From contig NZ_VAWG01000001.1 in assembly GCF_005869875.1 (NCBI RefSeq), forward strand, positions 62,001-126,000: a stretch of 64,000 nucleotides of DNA, read 5' to 3'. Shown one piece after another: positions 34,415-43,362 of this stretch. How positions within the stretch are numbered: position 1 is the first letter of the stretch; the number at the start of each line of letters is the position of its first letter. The DNA comes from Paenibacillus pinistramenti. GTDB taxonomy: Bacteria > Bacillota > Bacilli > Paenibacillales > Paenibacillaceae. Position numbers and translations under genes: made by a program. The notes under the pieces were generated by a model. It made no database searches. It saw nothing but the letters and a program-made list of their open reading frames with translations, and had not been told where the DNA came from.

Positions 34415-35878
34415 CTAGCTTTGTTTTTCGACAGGCAGCTGGAGGCGGAAGACCGTTCCGCGGCCCACTTCGCTTTCAGCTGTGATGGTGCCGTGATGGG
34501 CAACAACGATATTTTTGACAATGGACAGTCCCAGGCCGGTTCCCGCCGATTCTCCGCGCACCCGCGCTTTGTCCGCTTTATAGAACCGCTCAAAGATATA
34601 AGGGAGATCGTCCGCAGCAATTCCGTGCCCTTCATCCGAAACCGTAATCTCGATCCAAGGCTCCTGTCCTTTGCCTTCGGCAGTTCTTTGGGCGGCCATC
34701 GACACCCTGCGGTTCTCCGGCGTATGACGGAACGCGTTGTCGAGCAAATTCGTCAGCACCTGTTCCAGCCGGTCTTCATTGGCTTCCCGAAGGATAAGCG
34801 GTTCCTGCGGGAGCGAGATCTGAAGTTGAATCGACCGCTCCTTGGCTCGCACTGCAAACTTCCGGTACATCCGCTCCATCAGCTCGTTAAGATCTGTTTC
34901 GTGCATTTCCATTTCGGTATGACCTGCTTCCATCCGGGCTAAATCCAGCAGATCGTGCACAAGCCGCCCCATCCGGATCGATTCGTCTTGGATCACCTGA
35001 ATCAGCTCCCGTTCCTCTTCAGGCGTGGAAGCCATTCCGTCGAGCAGCGCTTCGCTGTATCCCTGCATCATGGACAGCGGGGTGCGGATTTCGTGCGATA
35101 CATTTGCGACAAAATCCTTGCGCATCTTCTCAAGCTGCGCCTGTTCGGTCACATCCCTGAGCACGGCAACCGCTCCCTGGATATCCCCTTCCGACGTCAA
35201 GGGAGTCATATGCACAGACCATACGGTCTGTTTCACATGAATATCCTCCCGCTGATCCTCCTTCTCGCCAAACACTCTTCTAAACATCGGCACAAGCGGC
35301 TCCGGCACCGGACTGAGCGAGGCAGGAATCAGATCACCGGCTTCACGGCCCTCTTCCTCCTTGCCGCCATCCCTCTCAAGGCTTCCCCATTGATGAAGCA
35401 GCTCTTCTGCAGGCGGGTTCGTCAGAATGACAGCACCGTTGTGATCTATGGTGATCACAGCATCGTTCATGCTCCGCAGCACGCTGGCCAGATGCTCCTT
35501 CTCCAGATTCAGGCTGCGGATCGTATTCTCCAGCTCTTCGGCCATATGATTGAATGTGCTGGCCAAATCGCCGATTTCATCGCTTGTGCGCAGCGTCAGC
35601 CGGGTATCATAGTGACCCGTACGGATCTGATCGGCAGCCTGGATGAGCCGGCGCATCGGCTGGGTGATTTTTGTAAACAGGAACAGGGCAAAAAAGGTAG
35701 TCAGCGCAAACCCGGCGACAGACACCCAGATAAATAAGGTCTTAATCGCACCTGAGTTCGTAAAATTCGTATCAATATAAGGCAGCAAAAAAAGGCCCAG
35801 CGTCAGCAGAACGCAAGCTACTAATGCGCTGATCGTCAGCCAGAGCTTACCGACAAGCGACCTCCAGAAGCCGGCCAC
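34415..35878 (-). CDS. resE: Sensor histidine kinase ResE
   Basis: Membrane kinase of the aerobic/anaerobic respiration two-component system. 487 residues: two membrane segments (about 11-33 and 47-68), HAMP (about 69-120), PAS-like domain (about 125-245) containing a charged insert (GGKEEEGREAGD), HisKA with SHEIRTPLSMM, and HATPase with NLLDNAFRHTP, DEGHGI and GTGLGLSIV. The extracellular loop is very short, unlike ResE of B. subtilis, so the signal is probably sensed inside or in the membrane. Directly follows resD. A weak hairpin (AGGAGCA / TGCTCCT) lies at its stop. Confidence 0.92.
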   Translation of the reverse strand: MAGFWRSLVGKLWLTISALVACVLLTLGLFLLPYIDTNFTNSGAIKTLFIWVSVAGFALTTFFALFLFTKITQPMRRLIQAADQIRTGHYDTRLTLRTSDEIGDLASTFNHMAEELENTIRSLNLEKEHLASVLRSMNDAVITIDHNGAVILTNPPAEELLHQWGSLERDGGKEEEGREAGDLIPASLSPVPEPLVPMFRRVFGEKEDQREDIHVKQTVWSVHMTPLTSEGDIQGAVAVLRDVTEQAQLEKMRKDFVANVSHEIRTPLSMMQGYSEALLDGMASTPEEERELIQVIQDESIRMGRLVHDLLDLARMEAGHTEMEMHETDLNELMERMYRKFAVRAKERSIQLQISLPQEPLILREANEDRLEQVLTNLLDNAFRHTPENRRVSMAAQRTAEGKGQEPWIEITVSDEGHGIAADDLPYIFERFYKADKARVRGESAGTGLGLSIVKNIVVAHHGTITAESEVGRGTVFRLQLPVEKQS

Positions 35879-36595
35879 CTACTTGCCAACCTCCAGCTTG
35901 TAGCCGACTCCCCAAACGGTAGTTATCATAAGGGCAGCTTCCGGGGATACTTTATTCAGCTTCTCGCGCAGCCGCTTCACATGGGTATCTACTGTCCGCA
36001 AATCGCCAAAAAATTCATAATTCCAGACATCCTTCAGCAGCTCTTCCCGGGAAAATACCTTATCCGGAGACACGGCCAGATAATGCAGCAGCTCATATTC
36101 TTTAGGCGTCAGACTGACTTCCTCGCCGCCTGCCGTCACCCTGTGGGCATCATGCTCAATCGTGAGAGTCGGGAACACAATCGTGCTGTTGCTGCCGCTG
36201 TCTTGTGACAAATAAGCCGTAGCCGACGAGCGGCGCAAAATGGCTTTTACCCGGAAGATCACTTCGCGGGGGCTGAACGGCTTGACCACATAGTCATCAG
36301 CACCAACTTCAAAGCCCTGCACCCGGTTGATCTCCTCGCCTTTGGCTGTCAGCATCAGCACTGGAGTTGCTTTGCTTTGTCTGAGCCGGTTGCATACTTC
36401 AATCCCGTCTATGCCAGGCAGCATGACATCCAGAAGCACCAGATCATAATTCTCCTCGAGCGCTTTCTTAAGGGCGGTCTCCCCGTCTTCCGCCTCGTCG
36501 ATTTCATAGCCTTCCTTCTCTAAATACATTTTCAGCAGACGACGGATTCGCTCCTCGTCATCTACAACTAAAATGCGGTTAACCTGTTCTGCCAT
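35879..36595 (-). CDS. resD: Response regulator ResD
   Basis: OmpR-family regulator of respiration genes. 238 residues from ATG 36595 (GAAGGAG site; an upstream frame at 36643 is unsupported). Receiver domain with RILVVDDEERI and the phospho-Asp in YDLVLLDVMLPG, K in LTAKGEE, and a winged-helix effector domain (LTPKEYELLHYLA, VDTHVKRLREKL). Immediately upstream in B. subtilis are resA-resB-resC; here the next gene is rluB after a 205-nt gap with no ORF. Confidence 0.93.
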   Translation of the reverse strand: MAEQVNRILVVDDEERIRRLLKMYLEKEGYEIDEAEDGETALKKALEENYDLVLLDVMLPGIDGIEVCNRLRQSKATPVLMLTAKGEEINRVQGFEVGADDYVVKPFSPREVIFRVKAILRRSSATAYLSQDSGSNSTIVFPTLTIEHDAHRVTAGGEEVSLTPKEYELLHYLAVSPDKVFSREELLKDVWNYEFFGDLRTVDTHVKRLREKLNKVSPEAALMITTVWGVGYKLEVGK

Positions 36596-36800
36596 CCTAA
36601 CAGCTCCTTCACTCTGACTGCCCGCTACCAGCAGGCCGCACATTTATCCACTCTTAATGAAATTATTGTACATCCGGGCATCAGCGACAGCCCATTATGT
36701 AATTTGACCAGCATAAGCGGCCGCCGTCAGGGTTATGGCCGGGTCATGTCCCCGCGGCGCCGCAGTTCCACAGCTAGCCCCACTCCTATAAAGGTGAGGT

Positions 36801-37544
36801 TTACCGCTGATTTCTCCTGCTTTCGGTATGAGCGCTTTGACGCAGGCTTTCCACTTCATTCTTGGTGAGATGGCGGTACACGCCGCGCTTCATCGTTCCC
36901 AGGAAGAGGTTGCCGAACGAAATCCGCTTGAGACGTGTAACCGGATGTCCAATCGCTTCGAACATTCTGCGGACCTGCCGGTTTCTGCCTTCATGGATGG
37001 TAATGGAGATGGTAGCCTGCTTCTGATCCGGGTCTACGTCATGATATTCGACTTCTGCCGGCGCGGTCATCCCGTCCTCCAGCATGATGCCCTTCTTGAG
37101 CTTGTCCAGCTCGGTTCCGTGCGGCACCCCTTTCACCGTAGCCAAATAAGTCTTAGGCACATGGTGTTTCGGATGCGTCAGCAGATGGGCAAATTCTCCG
37201 TCGTTAGTAAGGAGCAGCAAACCTTCCGTATCATAATCCAGCCGTCCGACTGGATAGACTCTCTCTTTGATTCCTTTAAGGTAATCGGTGACAATCTTTC
37301 TCCCTTTCGGATCGCTGGCGCTTGTAATGACCCCTTTAGGTTTATTAAACAGAAGATAGAGCTTCTGCTCAGCCCCGATATTTTTGCCGTTCACTGTAAT
37401 CGTATCTGTAGCGGGATCCGCTTTCGTGCCGAGCGTTGTAACGGTCTCTCCGTTCACCTGTACCTGCCCGGCCAAAATGAGCTCTTCGCATTTGCGCCGC
37501 GATGCCACGCCTGCCTGAGCCAAAATCTTCTGCAATCTTTCCAT
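36801..37544 (-). CDS. rluB: 23S rRNA pseudouridine synthase RluB family
   Basis: Isomerises a uridine in 23S rRNA (U2605 in E. coli). 247 residues: S4 RNA-binding domain (about 1-60, LQKILAQAGVASRR) then the catalytic domain with GRLDYDTEGLLLL, catalytic Asp103, and a C-terminal GRNRQVRRMFEAIGHPV. Position between spmB and the res genes is as in B. subtilis (ypuL). Confidence 0.95.
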   Translation of the reverse strand: MERLQKILAQAGVASRRKCEELILAGQVQVNGETVTTLGTKADPATDTITVNGKNIGAEQKLYLLFNKPKGVITSASDPKGRKIVTDYLKGIKERVYPVGRLDYDTEGLLLLTNDGEFAHLLTHPKHHVPKTYLATVKGVPHGTELDKLKKGIMLEDGMTAPAEVEYHDVDPDQKQATISITIHEGRNRQVRRMFEAIGHPVTRLKRISFGNLFLGTMKRGVYRHLTKNEVESLRQSAHTESRRNQR

Positions 37545-37603
37545 ATTTTCTAGTCACCTCTCATTCATGATACCCAGTTGATAAACAAATCACAATAGAA
37601 AAG

Positions 37604-37630
37604 CCAAAAACGCCCTCACAAAGAGAGCGT
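37604..37630 (-). terminator. Intrinsic terminator after spmB
   Basis: Minus strand ACGCTCTC-TTTGT-GAGGGCGT with one T-G pair, followed by TTTTT. Confidence 0.75.
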
Positions 37631-37638
37631 CTCAGGGA

Positions 37639-38169
37639 TCAGCCAAAGAGAACAAGACAAACGAAGATGGCTGCAGCAAATCCGACGATATCGGAGAAAA
37701 GTCCAACCTTAAGGGCGTAACGGCCGTTGCGGATGCCGACAGCGCCGAAATAAACGGTGAGTACATACAGTGTTGTATCCGTACTCCCTTGAATGGTGGA
37801 CGCAATCCGGCCGATCATGGAATCGGGGCCGTAGGTTTTGATCAAATCGGTGGTAAAAGCCAGCGATCCCGTGCCGGTCAGCGGTCTCAGAATACCAAGC
37901 GGCAGCACCTCCGGCGGAATATGCAGCCACTGCACCAGTGGGGCAGCCAGACCGATCAGGAAATCCATGGCTCCCGATGCCCGAAACACACTGATTGCGA
38001 CCATCATTCCGACCAGATGTGGAATAATTCCGATGGCTGTGGAGAACCCGTCCTTCGCTCCATCCACAAACGATTCATAAACCGGAATCTTCCGAAAGTA
38101 AGCGTAAAGCGGGATAAAAGCAACCATAACCGGAACCGCCCAGGCTGAAAGCTGCTGAATCCAGTTCAA
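37639..38169 (-). CDS. spmB: Spore maturation protein B
   Basis: Polytopic membrane protein needed for spore core dehydration, paired with SpmA. 176 residues, nucleoside-recognition (Gate) domain fold: IGIIPHLVGMMVAISVFRASGAMD and GSTDTTLYVLTVYFGAVGI are typical. Overlaps spmA by four bases (ATGA/GTGA type). dacB lies next upstream, as in the B. subtilis dacB-spmA-spmB operon. Confidence 0.95.
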   Translation of the reverse strand: MNWIQQLSAWAVPVMVAFIPLYAYFRKIPVYESFVDGAKDGFSTAIGIIPHLVGMMVAISVFRASGAMDFLIGLAAPLVQWLHIPPEVLPLGILRPLTGTGSLAFTTDLIKTYGPDSMIGRIASTIQGSTDTTLYVLTVYFGAVGIRNGRYALKVGLFSDIVGFAAAIFVCLVLFG

Positions 38170-38816
38170 GTTCCCTCACCCCGCCCGGAAGCTGCTGCAT
38201 TCGTGATGCTTGAGGCTGAAGGAGGAAGTGCAGGCGGATATTTAGACCTTGCCCGGTACCACCGGTCCGCAAATACAGCTGCCAATGTAGCGATTGCGGT
38301 TGCCAGCAGCGTGCTGCCGACAATTTCCGCCGGGTTCGCAGAATGATAGGTGCTGCGGATAGCGATCAGCGTAGTGGGTATTAAAGTGATGCTTGCCGTG
38401 TTGAGTGCCAGCAATGTACACATGGCGGGGGAAGCGGTGGTCTTGTCCGGATTGAGCCGCTGCAGCTCCTGCATGGCCCGGATGCCCATCGGAGTCGCCG
38501 CATTTCCAAGGCCAAGCAGATTGGCGCTCATATTAGACAGGATGTACCCCATGGCCGGATCATTCTTCGGCACATCCGGGAACAAGAACCGGACGACAGG
38601 TCCGAGCAGCTTCGATATTTTGTCCACAAGTCCGGATTCCTCGGCCAGCCGCATAATCCCCATCCAGAATACCAGCACGCTGATGAGGCCGAAGCACACC
38701 GTCACCCCTGTTTCAGCGCCCTCGAAGGCAGCTTTGGTAACTAAATTGATATCCCCTTTGTAGGCTGCAAATCCAAATCCGATGAGCAGCATACCAAGCC
38801 ATATTTTATTAACCAT
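38166..38816 (-). CDS. spmA: Spore maturation protein A
   Basis: Gate-domain membrane protein acting with SpmB in spore core dehydration. 216 residues; VFWMGIMRLAEESGLVDKISKLLGP, NMSANLLGLGNAATPMGIRAM and LALNTASITLIPTTLIAIRS are family signatures. A polar C-terminal extension (PPALPPSASSITNAAASG) is a little longer than usual. Same operon as dacB and spmB. Confidence 0.95.
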   Translation of the reverse strand: MVNKIWLGMLLIGFGFAAYKGDINLVTKAAFEGAETGVTVCFGLISVLVFWMGIMRLAEESGLVDKISKLLGPVVRFLFPDVPKNDPAMGYILSNMSANLLGLGNAATPMGIRAMQELQRLNPDKTTASPAMCTLLALNTASITLIPTTLIAIRSTYHSANPAEIVGSTLLATAIATLAAVFADRWYRARSKYPPALPPSASSITNAAASGRGEGT

Positions 38817-38869
38817 GTTTCCCCTCTCCCCTTTGCAGCTGGTACGGTCTGACGCTTCCCCTCTTGTGT

Positions 38870-39961
38870 CTATTTATTCTCTTGGCGGGCAGCATCCTTA
38901 TTCATGTCTTGATAAAGCGGGACGGAACCGATGACCTGGTCACCCAGCTTGAGCACCAGCCTTCCCCTGAAGCCGAAAGGATCGGCAGCTTCGTTCAGCT
39001 TAACCTCCTGCTCGAGATGAGAAGCTTCAGCTGGATTAAGCGGATATTGGAAGGTAATCCCCGTAAGCAGATTTGCGTCACCGCTTTGAATAAGCTGCTT
39101 GCCGGTTACGAGTGTCTTCAGCGGATAGTTTTGAAAGCCGAAATCCAGCATCTTCGCATGATCATTCCAGTCGTCGCCGTCATTAAGCGTTACCGCGGCC
39201 AGCTGCTGGCCGTTCCGGGTCGCCGAGCTGACGAGACAGCGCCGGGCAATTTTGGTAAAGCCGGTTTTAACGCCGTCCGCCCCTTCATACATGCGGAGCA
39301 TTTTATTTTTATTGAGCCAGATATAGTCCCAGGATTCCTCCGGGTTGGGCGCTCTCTTCTCCCTGGTTGCAACAATCTGCCTGAACACCGGATTATGCAG
39401 GGCATAAGCGGTCAGCTTGGCCAGGTCGTTGGCCGTTGAATAATGTTCTTTATGATCGAGCCCGTGAGGATTAGCAAAATGGGTGTGCGTCAAACCGATC
39501 ATTTCCGCTTTCTGATTCATCAGGTACACAAATCCCTGCTCGGAGCCGCCGACATGCTCGGCGATCGCCGTGGCTGCGTCATTGCCTGAGCGGAGCATCA
39601 AGCCGTACAGCATATTTTCCAGCGTCATTTTCTCTCCAAGCTTCAAATAAATAGATGACCCTTCCTTGCCGAAGGCGTTTGGACTTACTTTGACCTGCTT
39701 GTCCAAACCTCCATTCTCAATGGCTACGATAGCTGTCATGATCTTGGTTAAGCTTGCAATCGGCAGGATTTGATCGCCCTGTTTGCTGTAGAGCAGCCGG
39801 CCGGACTCCACGTCGATCAGCGCAGCCGCCTGAGCATGCGTGCCGGGGTGCTGCAGGCGAACCGAACCTGGCTGGTTATCCGCGAATGCCGGATTCTGCA
39901 GCGCAAGACAGGCGAGCAGCGTCAAGCCTAAAGAAATTACCTTCCGTCTGATTGGTTTCAT
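38870..39961 (-). CDS. dacB: D-alanyl-D-alanine carboxypeptidase (DacB/PBP5* type)
   Basis: Trims pentapeptide side chains in cortex peptidoglycan and so sets cross-linking. 363 residues from ATG 39961 (AAGGAGT site). Cleavable signal peptide at about 1-27 (ALQNPAFA). Penicillin-binding motifs S70-LTK (S-x-x-K), SGN at 125-127 and KTG at 232-234. A C-terminal beta-rich domain follows. Sigma-E control is expected. Context with spmA and spmB supports DacB rather than DacA. Confidence 0.93.
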   Translation of the reverse strand: MKPIRRKVISLGLTLLACLALQNPAFADNQPGSVRLQHPGTHAQAAALIDVESGRLLYSKQGDQILPIASLTKIMTAIVAIENGGLDKQVKVSPNAFGKEGSSIYLKLGEKMTLENMLYGLMLRSGNDAATAIAEHVGGSEQGFVYLMNQKAEMIGLTHTHFANPHGLDHKEHYSTANDLAKLTAYALHNPVFRQIVATREKRAPNPEESWDYIWLNKNKMLRMYEGADGVKTGFTKIARRCLVSSATRNGQQLAAVTLNDGDDWNDHAKMLDFGFQNYPLKTLVTGKQLIQSGDANLLTGITFQYPLNPAEASHLEQEVKLNEAADPFGFRGRLVLKLGDQVIGSVPLYQDMNKDAARQENK

Positions 39962-40102
39962 AGCGTACTCCTTAGCTGTTAGTCTTGTTGCGGGTTCTAC
40001 TCCCAAATATATGCTTAATGGGGGGCCGGTTAGACCCGTTTGTCCATCTTTCCCTCGGTTTGCCCGGCTTCCCTCCGAAATGCTTATCTTTCTCTAATGA
40101 GA

Positions 40103-40132
40103 AGAAAAAAACCCTTCCACGATTCGGAAGGG
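40103..40132 (-). terminator. Intrinsic terminator after ytfJ
   Basis: Minus strand CCCTTCC / GGAAGGG with a seven-base loop and seven T. Confidence 0.9.
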
Positions 40133-40161
40133 AAATTCATGGCTGCTGCGGATTTGCCCGT

Positions 40162-40617
40162 TTACACGCGTGACGGGAATGTTGGTGTATCCGGTACGAC
40201 CATCGGCGTGGAGCTCTGGCTGCTGCCTGAGAACAAGCCCTGCAGCTGGTTGATTACGCCTGGAACCGAATCAATAACCTTTTCGAGAATGTGGGTCTGA
40301 TTATCAAGCGGCACCACATTTACGCCTTGAGGTCCGACAACCAGGAACGCAATCGGGTTGATCGAAACCCCGCCGCCGCTGCCGCCCCCAAACGGTCTTG
40401 ATACATCAGCAAGGTCGTGTCCGGCATGGTGTAGCTCATCCGATAAGCGGAAATCGCTGCCCCCTGCCGCAAAACCGAAGCCGACACGGCTGATCGGCAA
40501 GATAACATTGCCGTCCTTGGTTTCAACCGGAGCTCCGACAATTGTGTTCACATCAACCATTGCCTTAATGTTCTCCATCGCGGTTCTCATCAGGCCTTGA
40601 ATAGGATGTTCAGCCAT
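40162..40617 (-). CDS. ytfJ: GerW-family sporulation protein YtfJ
   Basis: 151 residues. The family motif TIVGAPVETKDGNVILPISRVGFGFAAGG and the Gly-rich FGGGSGGGVSINPIAFLVV are unmistakable. YtfJ is a forespore protein needed for efficient germination in B. subtilis; its biochemical role is unclear. A Ser/Pro tail ends the protein. Its start lies inside the end of ytfI (28-nt overlap), with an AGGAGG site. Confidence 0.95.
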   Translation of the reverse strand: MAEHPIQGLMRTAMENIKAMVDVNTIVGAPVETKDGNVILPISRVGFGFAAGGSDFRLSDELHHAGHDLADVSRPFGGGSGGGVSINPIAFLVVGPQGVNVVPLDNQTHILEKVIDSVPGVINQLQGLFSGSSQSSTPMVVPDTPTFPSRV

Positions 40618-41282
40618 TGTTTAGTTCCTCCTTTCACTTTTAGCACGCGGGTTATAAGAGTCAGTCCAGCATACATAGCATGTCCGAGCCGAATTTGAGC
40701 TATGCAGTCAAGTTGACTGGTAAAGTGCGGAGATGCCCCGAAGCTCGGTTTGACCTCCACGGAGGGGGGATTTTTCATTCTAACGCGGAAAGAAAGCCCC
40801 CCGACAACAAAGTTCTTGACGCTCCACAGCAGGCCGCTCGCCACCGCCGTGTGATCTGCTTCCTGCATGGAGAAATCCGTCAGCCACTCCAGCTTGATGA
40901 CATTCAAGTGCTTAAGCGTTGCATCCATCCACTGCTTCAAGCCGTCCGTAGACTGCAGAAGCTGTTTGTAGATTTCGCTCCAGCGGTGTATTTTTTCCGT
41001 GCCGATATGCTGTTCATTAGGCGTCTGGCCGCTCATGCCGGGCACATTTGTCTCCCTCTCCGTCTGGACCTTGAAGCCCTTCTTCAAGCTGTCAAATTTG
41101 ATCTTGGGCACCTCATAGTGAACCTTTACCAAACCAAACAATGCCCGCATGTCCGCATGAATCTGGTCGTCTTCATTTTGCTTCCGGACATGCACGCTGA
41201 CCGTGATCTTCGAGCGCATTGCAGCAGCGATTAGAAGGATAAGCACTGCTGCCAGCAAACCAATCCATATCCATATCCACAT
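40590..41282 (-). CDS. ytfI: DUF2953 membrane protein YtfI
   Basis: 230 residues. One N-terminal membrane segment (about 3-21) then a basic soluble domain with DDQIHADMRALFGLVKVHYEVP and the late ADHTAVASGLLWSVK block typical of DUF2953. Always found just upstream of ytfJ in sporulating bacilli, which suggests a shared role in the spore. In B. subtilis this pair maps elsewhere; here it sits between dacB and scpB. Confidence 0.88.
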   Translation of the reverse strand: MWIWIWIGLLAAVLILLIAAAMRSKITVSVHVRKQNEDDQIHADMRALFGLVKVHYEVPKIKFDSLKKGFKVQTERETNVPGMSGQTPNEQHIGTEKIHRWSEIYKQLLQSTDGLKQWMDATLKHLNVIKLEWLTDFSMQEADHTAVASGLLWSVKNFVVGGLSFRVRMKNPPSVEVKPSFGASPHFTSQLDCIAQIRLGHAMYAGLTLITRVLKVKGGTKQWLNILFKA

Positions 41283-41372
41283 CTTCGTTATTCAACCTCC
41301 GTTCCAGCAGATTCCTTATGTATTATGCCGAATTTGCCATTCTGCCATTCCAGACCTTGATTGGAAAAGCAT

Positions 41373-41403
41373 TAAAAAAACTCCCCCGATGGCGGAGGAG
41401 TTT
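41373..41403 (-). terminator. Intrinsic terminator after scpB
   Basis: Minus strand AAACTCCTCCGCC / GGGGGAGTTT hairpin followed by seven T. Confidence 0.85.
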
Positions 41404-41421
41404 CATTCGTTTATTGTTTAT

Positions 41422-42027
41422 TCAGGACTGGTTCATATCGTCAATCGTCAGCTGCTCATTTCGGATACGGTCAAATAAATCGTGGGTTTCGTCTTCCAGG
41501 GAATCCACATCCGCAAACTGCTCCGGATCCGGCAGGTCCTTCAGGCTAGCCAGGCCAAAGTAGTCCAGGAACGCTTTGGTGGTCCCGTATAAAATAGGCC
41601 GCCCGATGGCTTCGGCCCGTCCCACTTCCTCGATCAGATCTTTGTTCACCAGCGTATGAATGGCCCGTTCGGCCTTCACGCCGCGGATTTCCTCAATTTC
41701 AATCCGGGTAATCGGCTGCCGGTAGGCAATGATCGACAGCGTTTCGAGTGCCGCCTGGGACAAAGACGATCTTGACGGCGAATAGGCTAATTTTTCAAAA
41801 TAAGGAGCATGTTCCTTCAAGGTTGCCATCTGAAAATGCCCGGCAATTTCAAGCAGCTGCAATCCCCGCCCTTCCCGGGACATGTCCATCTTCAGTTCGG
41901 CCAGCACTTCTTTAATCATATCGGGGCGCTGTTCCAGCACCTCGCACAGCTGTTTCACAGTCAGCCCTTCCTCACCGGCCAGGAAGAGCATCCCTTCAAT
42001 AATCGACTTCAACTTCGGAAAATCCAT
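41422..42027 (-). CDS. scpB: Segregation and condensation protein B
   Basis: Winged-helix (kite) subunit of the SMC-ScpAB condensin. 201 residues: IIEGMLFLAGEEGLTVKQL, the second winged helix ETLSIIAYRQPITRIEIEEIRGVKAERAI, and LIEEVGRAEAIGRPILYGTT. Overlaps scpA by 32 nt; stoichiometric coupling is likely. The C-terminus is acidic. Confidence 0.96.
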   Translation of the reverse strand: MDFPKLKSIIEGMLFLAGEEGLTVKQLCEVLEQRPDMIKEVLAELKMDMSREGRGLQLLEIAGHFQMATLKEHAPYFEKLAYSPSRSSLSQAALETLSIIAYRQPITRIEIEEIRGVKAERAIHTLVNKDLIEEVGRAEAIGRPILYGTTKAFLDYFGLASLKDLPDPEQFADVDSLEDETHDLFDRIRNEQLTIDDMNQS

Positions 42028-42790
42028 TACCGGCTTGTTCCCCTTTCCATTCCATCACAATGTCATCAAATAAATGATTCTGGTAGCAAATAATCAGCTT
42101 CATCTTCATCAGTTCCAGGATAGCCAGAAATGTCACCACAATCTCATGACGGGACATGTCTTCATCCAGCAGCTTGGAAAATAAGACCCGTCCGCCTCTT
42201 CCTATCAGCTCCAGAACACTGATTACCTCTTTAATGCGGTCCTTAACGGAGATTTCATCCCGCTGAATCCGGGCCACCGTATTGCGCTTGACCGCTTTGC
42301 GGAGCGCCTTCTGAAAGACGCTGATCAGATCCGAGACATGAAGCCCCTGCACCGGGTTCTCGGCCGTCTCAGGCATAAATGGCGTCAAATCCTCCGGCTC
42401 CTTGGAGAAAATAAGGCTGCGTTCCCACTCCTTATCGTGGAGCAGCTCGGCAACACCTTTGAACTTGCGGTATTCGATCAGCTTGCGGATCAGCTCTTCT
42501 TCCGGGTCCTCTTCATTTGGATCATACAAATCATATTCGTCCTCCCACTCGATAACAGGAGGTTTAGGAAGCAGCTGCTTGCTCTTTATGGATAGCAGGG
42601 TTGCTGCCATAACCAGAAATTCGCTTGTAACCTCCAGCTCCAGCTCCTGCATGGAATGCAAGTAGTCCATGTATTGGTCCGTAATTTCACTAATAGAGAT
42701 TTCGTGAATGTCAATCTCCGCTTTGTCAATCAAGTGAAGCAGCAGATCCAGCGGGCCCTCGAAGGTCTCCAGCTTGTAAAGTACCGTCAC
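41996..42790 (-). CDS. scpA: Segregation and condensation protein A
   Basis: Kleisin subunit that bridges SMC heads. 264 residues. N-terminal YKLETFEGPLDLLLHLIDKAEIDI and SEFLVMAATLLSIKSKQLLP are signatures; an acidic middle (EDEYDLYDPNEEDPEEE) and the C-terminal winged helix (FLAILELMKMKLI) complete it. The riboflavin operon lies directly upstream, as in B. subtilis with small differences. Confidence 0.96.
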   Translation of the reverse strand: MTVLYKLETFEGPLDLLLHLIDKAEIDIHEISISEITDQYMDYLHSMQELELEVTSEFLVMAATLLSIKSKQLLPKPPVIEWEDEYDLYDPNEEDPEEELIRKLIEYRKFKGVAELLHDKEWERSLIFSKEPEDLTPFMPETAENPVQGLHVSDLISVFQKALRKAVKRNTVARIQRDEISVKDRIKEVISVLELIGRGGRVLFSKLLDEDMSRHEIVVTFLAILELMKMKLIICYQNHLFDDIVMEWKGEQAGNGFSEVEVDY

Positions 42791-42810
42791 TAATGATCCA
42801 CCACCCGTAC

Positions 42811-42852
42811 AAAAAGAAAATGTAGCGCCCTTCCTGCGAAAGGCACTACATT
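42811..42852 (-). terminator. Intrinsic terminator after ribH
   Basis: Minus strand AATGTAGTGCC / GGCGCTACATT long stem with a T-rich tail ends the riboflavin operon. Confidence 0.85.
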
Positions 42853-42861
42853 AAATAAGCA

Positions 42862-43329
42862 CTATTTTAGCTGATTCGTCAAGTTCGCCATTTCAATTGC
42901 TGCTACCGCTGCATCCCAGCCTTTGTTGCCGGCTTTCGTGCCGGCCCGCTCGACGGCCTGCTCAATATTTTCCGTAGTCAGCACGCCGAAAATAACGGGA
43001 AGGCCTGTTTTCAGACTGATGGCCGACACGCCTTTCGCCACTTCATTGCAGACATAGTCATAGTGGCTGGTGGAGCCGCGGATAACGGTGCCCAGGGTAA
43101 TCACAGCGTTGTATTTGCCGCTTTCGGCAAGCTTCTGCGCGGCCAGCGGGATTTCGAACGCACCCGGCACCCAAGCCACATCCACCTCTTCATCCTTCAC
43201 CCCGTGACGCTTCAAGGCATCGAGTGCGCCTCCCAGCAGCTTGCTTGTAATGAACTCATTAAACCGGCCTACAACGATGCCGTATTTCAGTCCGGAAGAG
43301 ACGAGATTGCCTTCATAAATTTGTCCCAT
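42862..43329 (-). CDS. ribH: 6,7-dimethyl-8-ribityllumazine synthase
   Basis: Condenses 5-amino-6-ribitylamino-uracil with dihydroxybutanone phosphate; forms 60-mer capsids around riboflavin synthase in Bacillus. 155 residues; [43 protein letters not shown] (catalytic His in the STSHYD part) and [12 protein letters not shown] are present. AAGGAGG site. Last gene of the rib operon. Confidence 0.97.
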   Translation of the reverse strand: MGQIYEGNLVSSGLKYGIVVGRFNEFITSKLLGGALDALKRHGVKDEEVDVAWVPGAFEIPLAAQKLAESGKYNAVITLGTVIRGSTSHYDYVCNEVAKGVSAISLKTGLPVIFGVLTTENIEQAVERAGTKAGNKGWDAAVAAIEMANLTNQLK

Positions 43330-43362
43330 TTTATAAAAAACCTCCTTAAATTGGCAGCTGCT

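Noticed and set aside
36596-36800. Remnants of resA, resB or resC between rluB and resD
   Set aside because: None of the six frames shows thioredoxin-like CxxC or ResB/ResC hydrophobic segments; the gap is too short.
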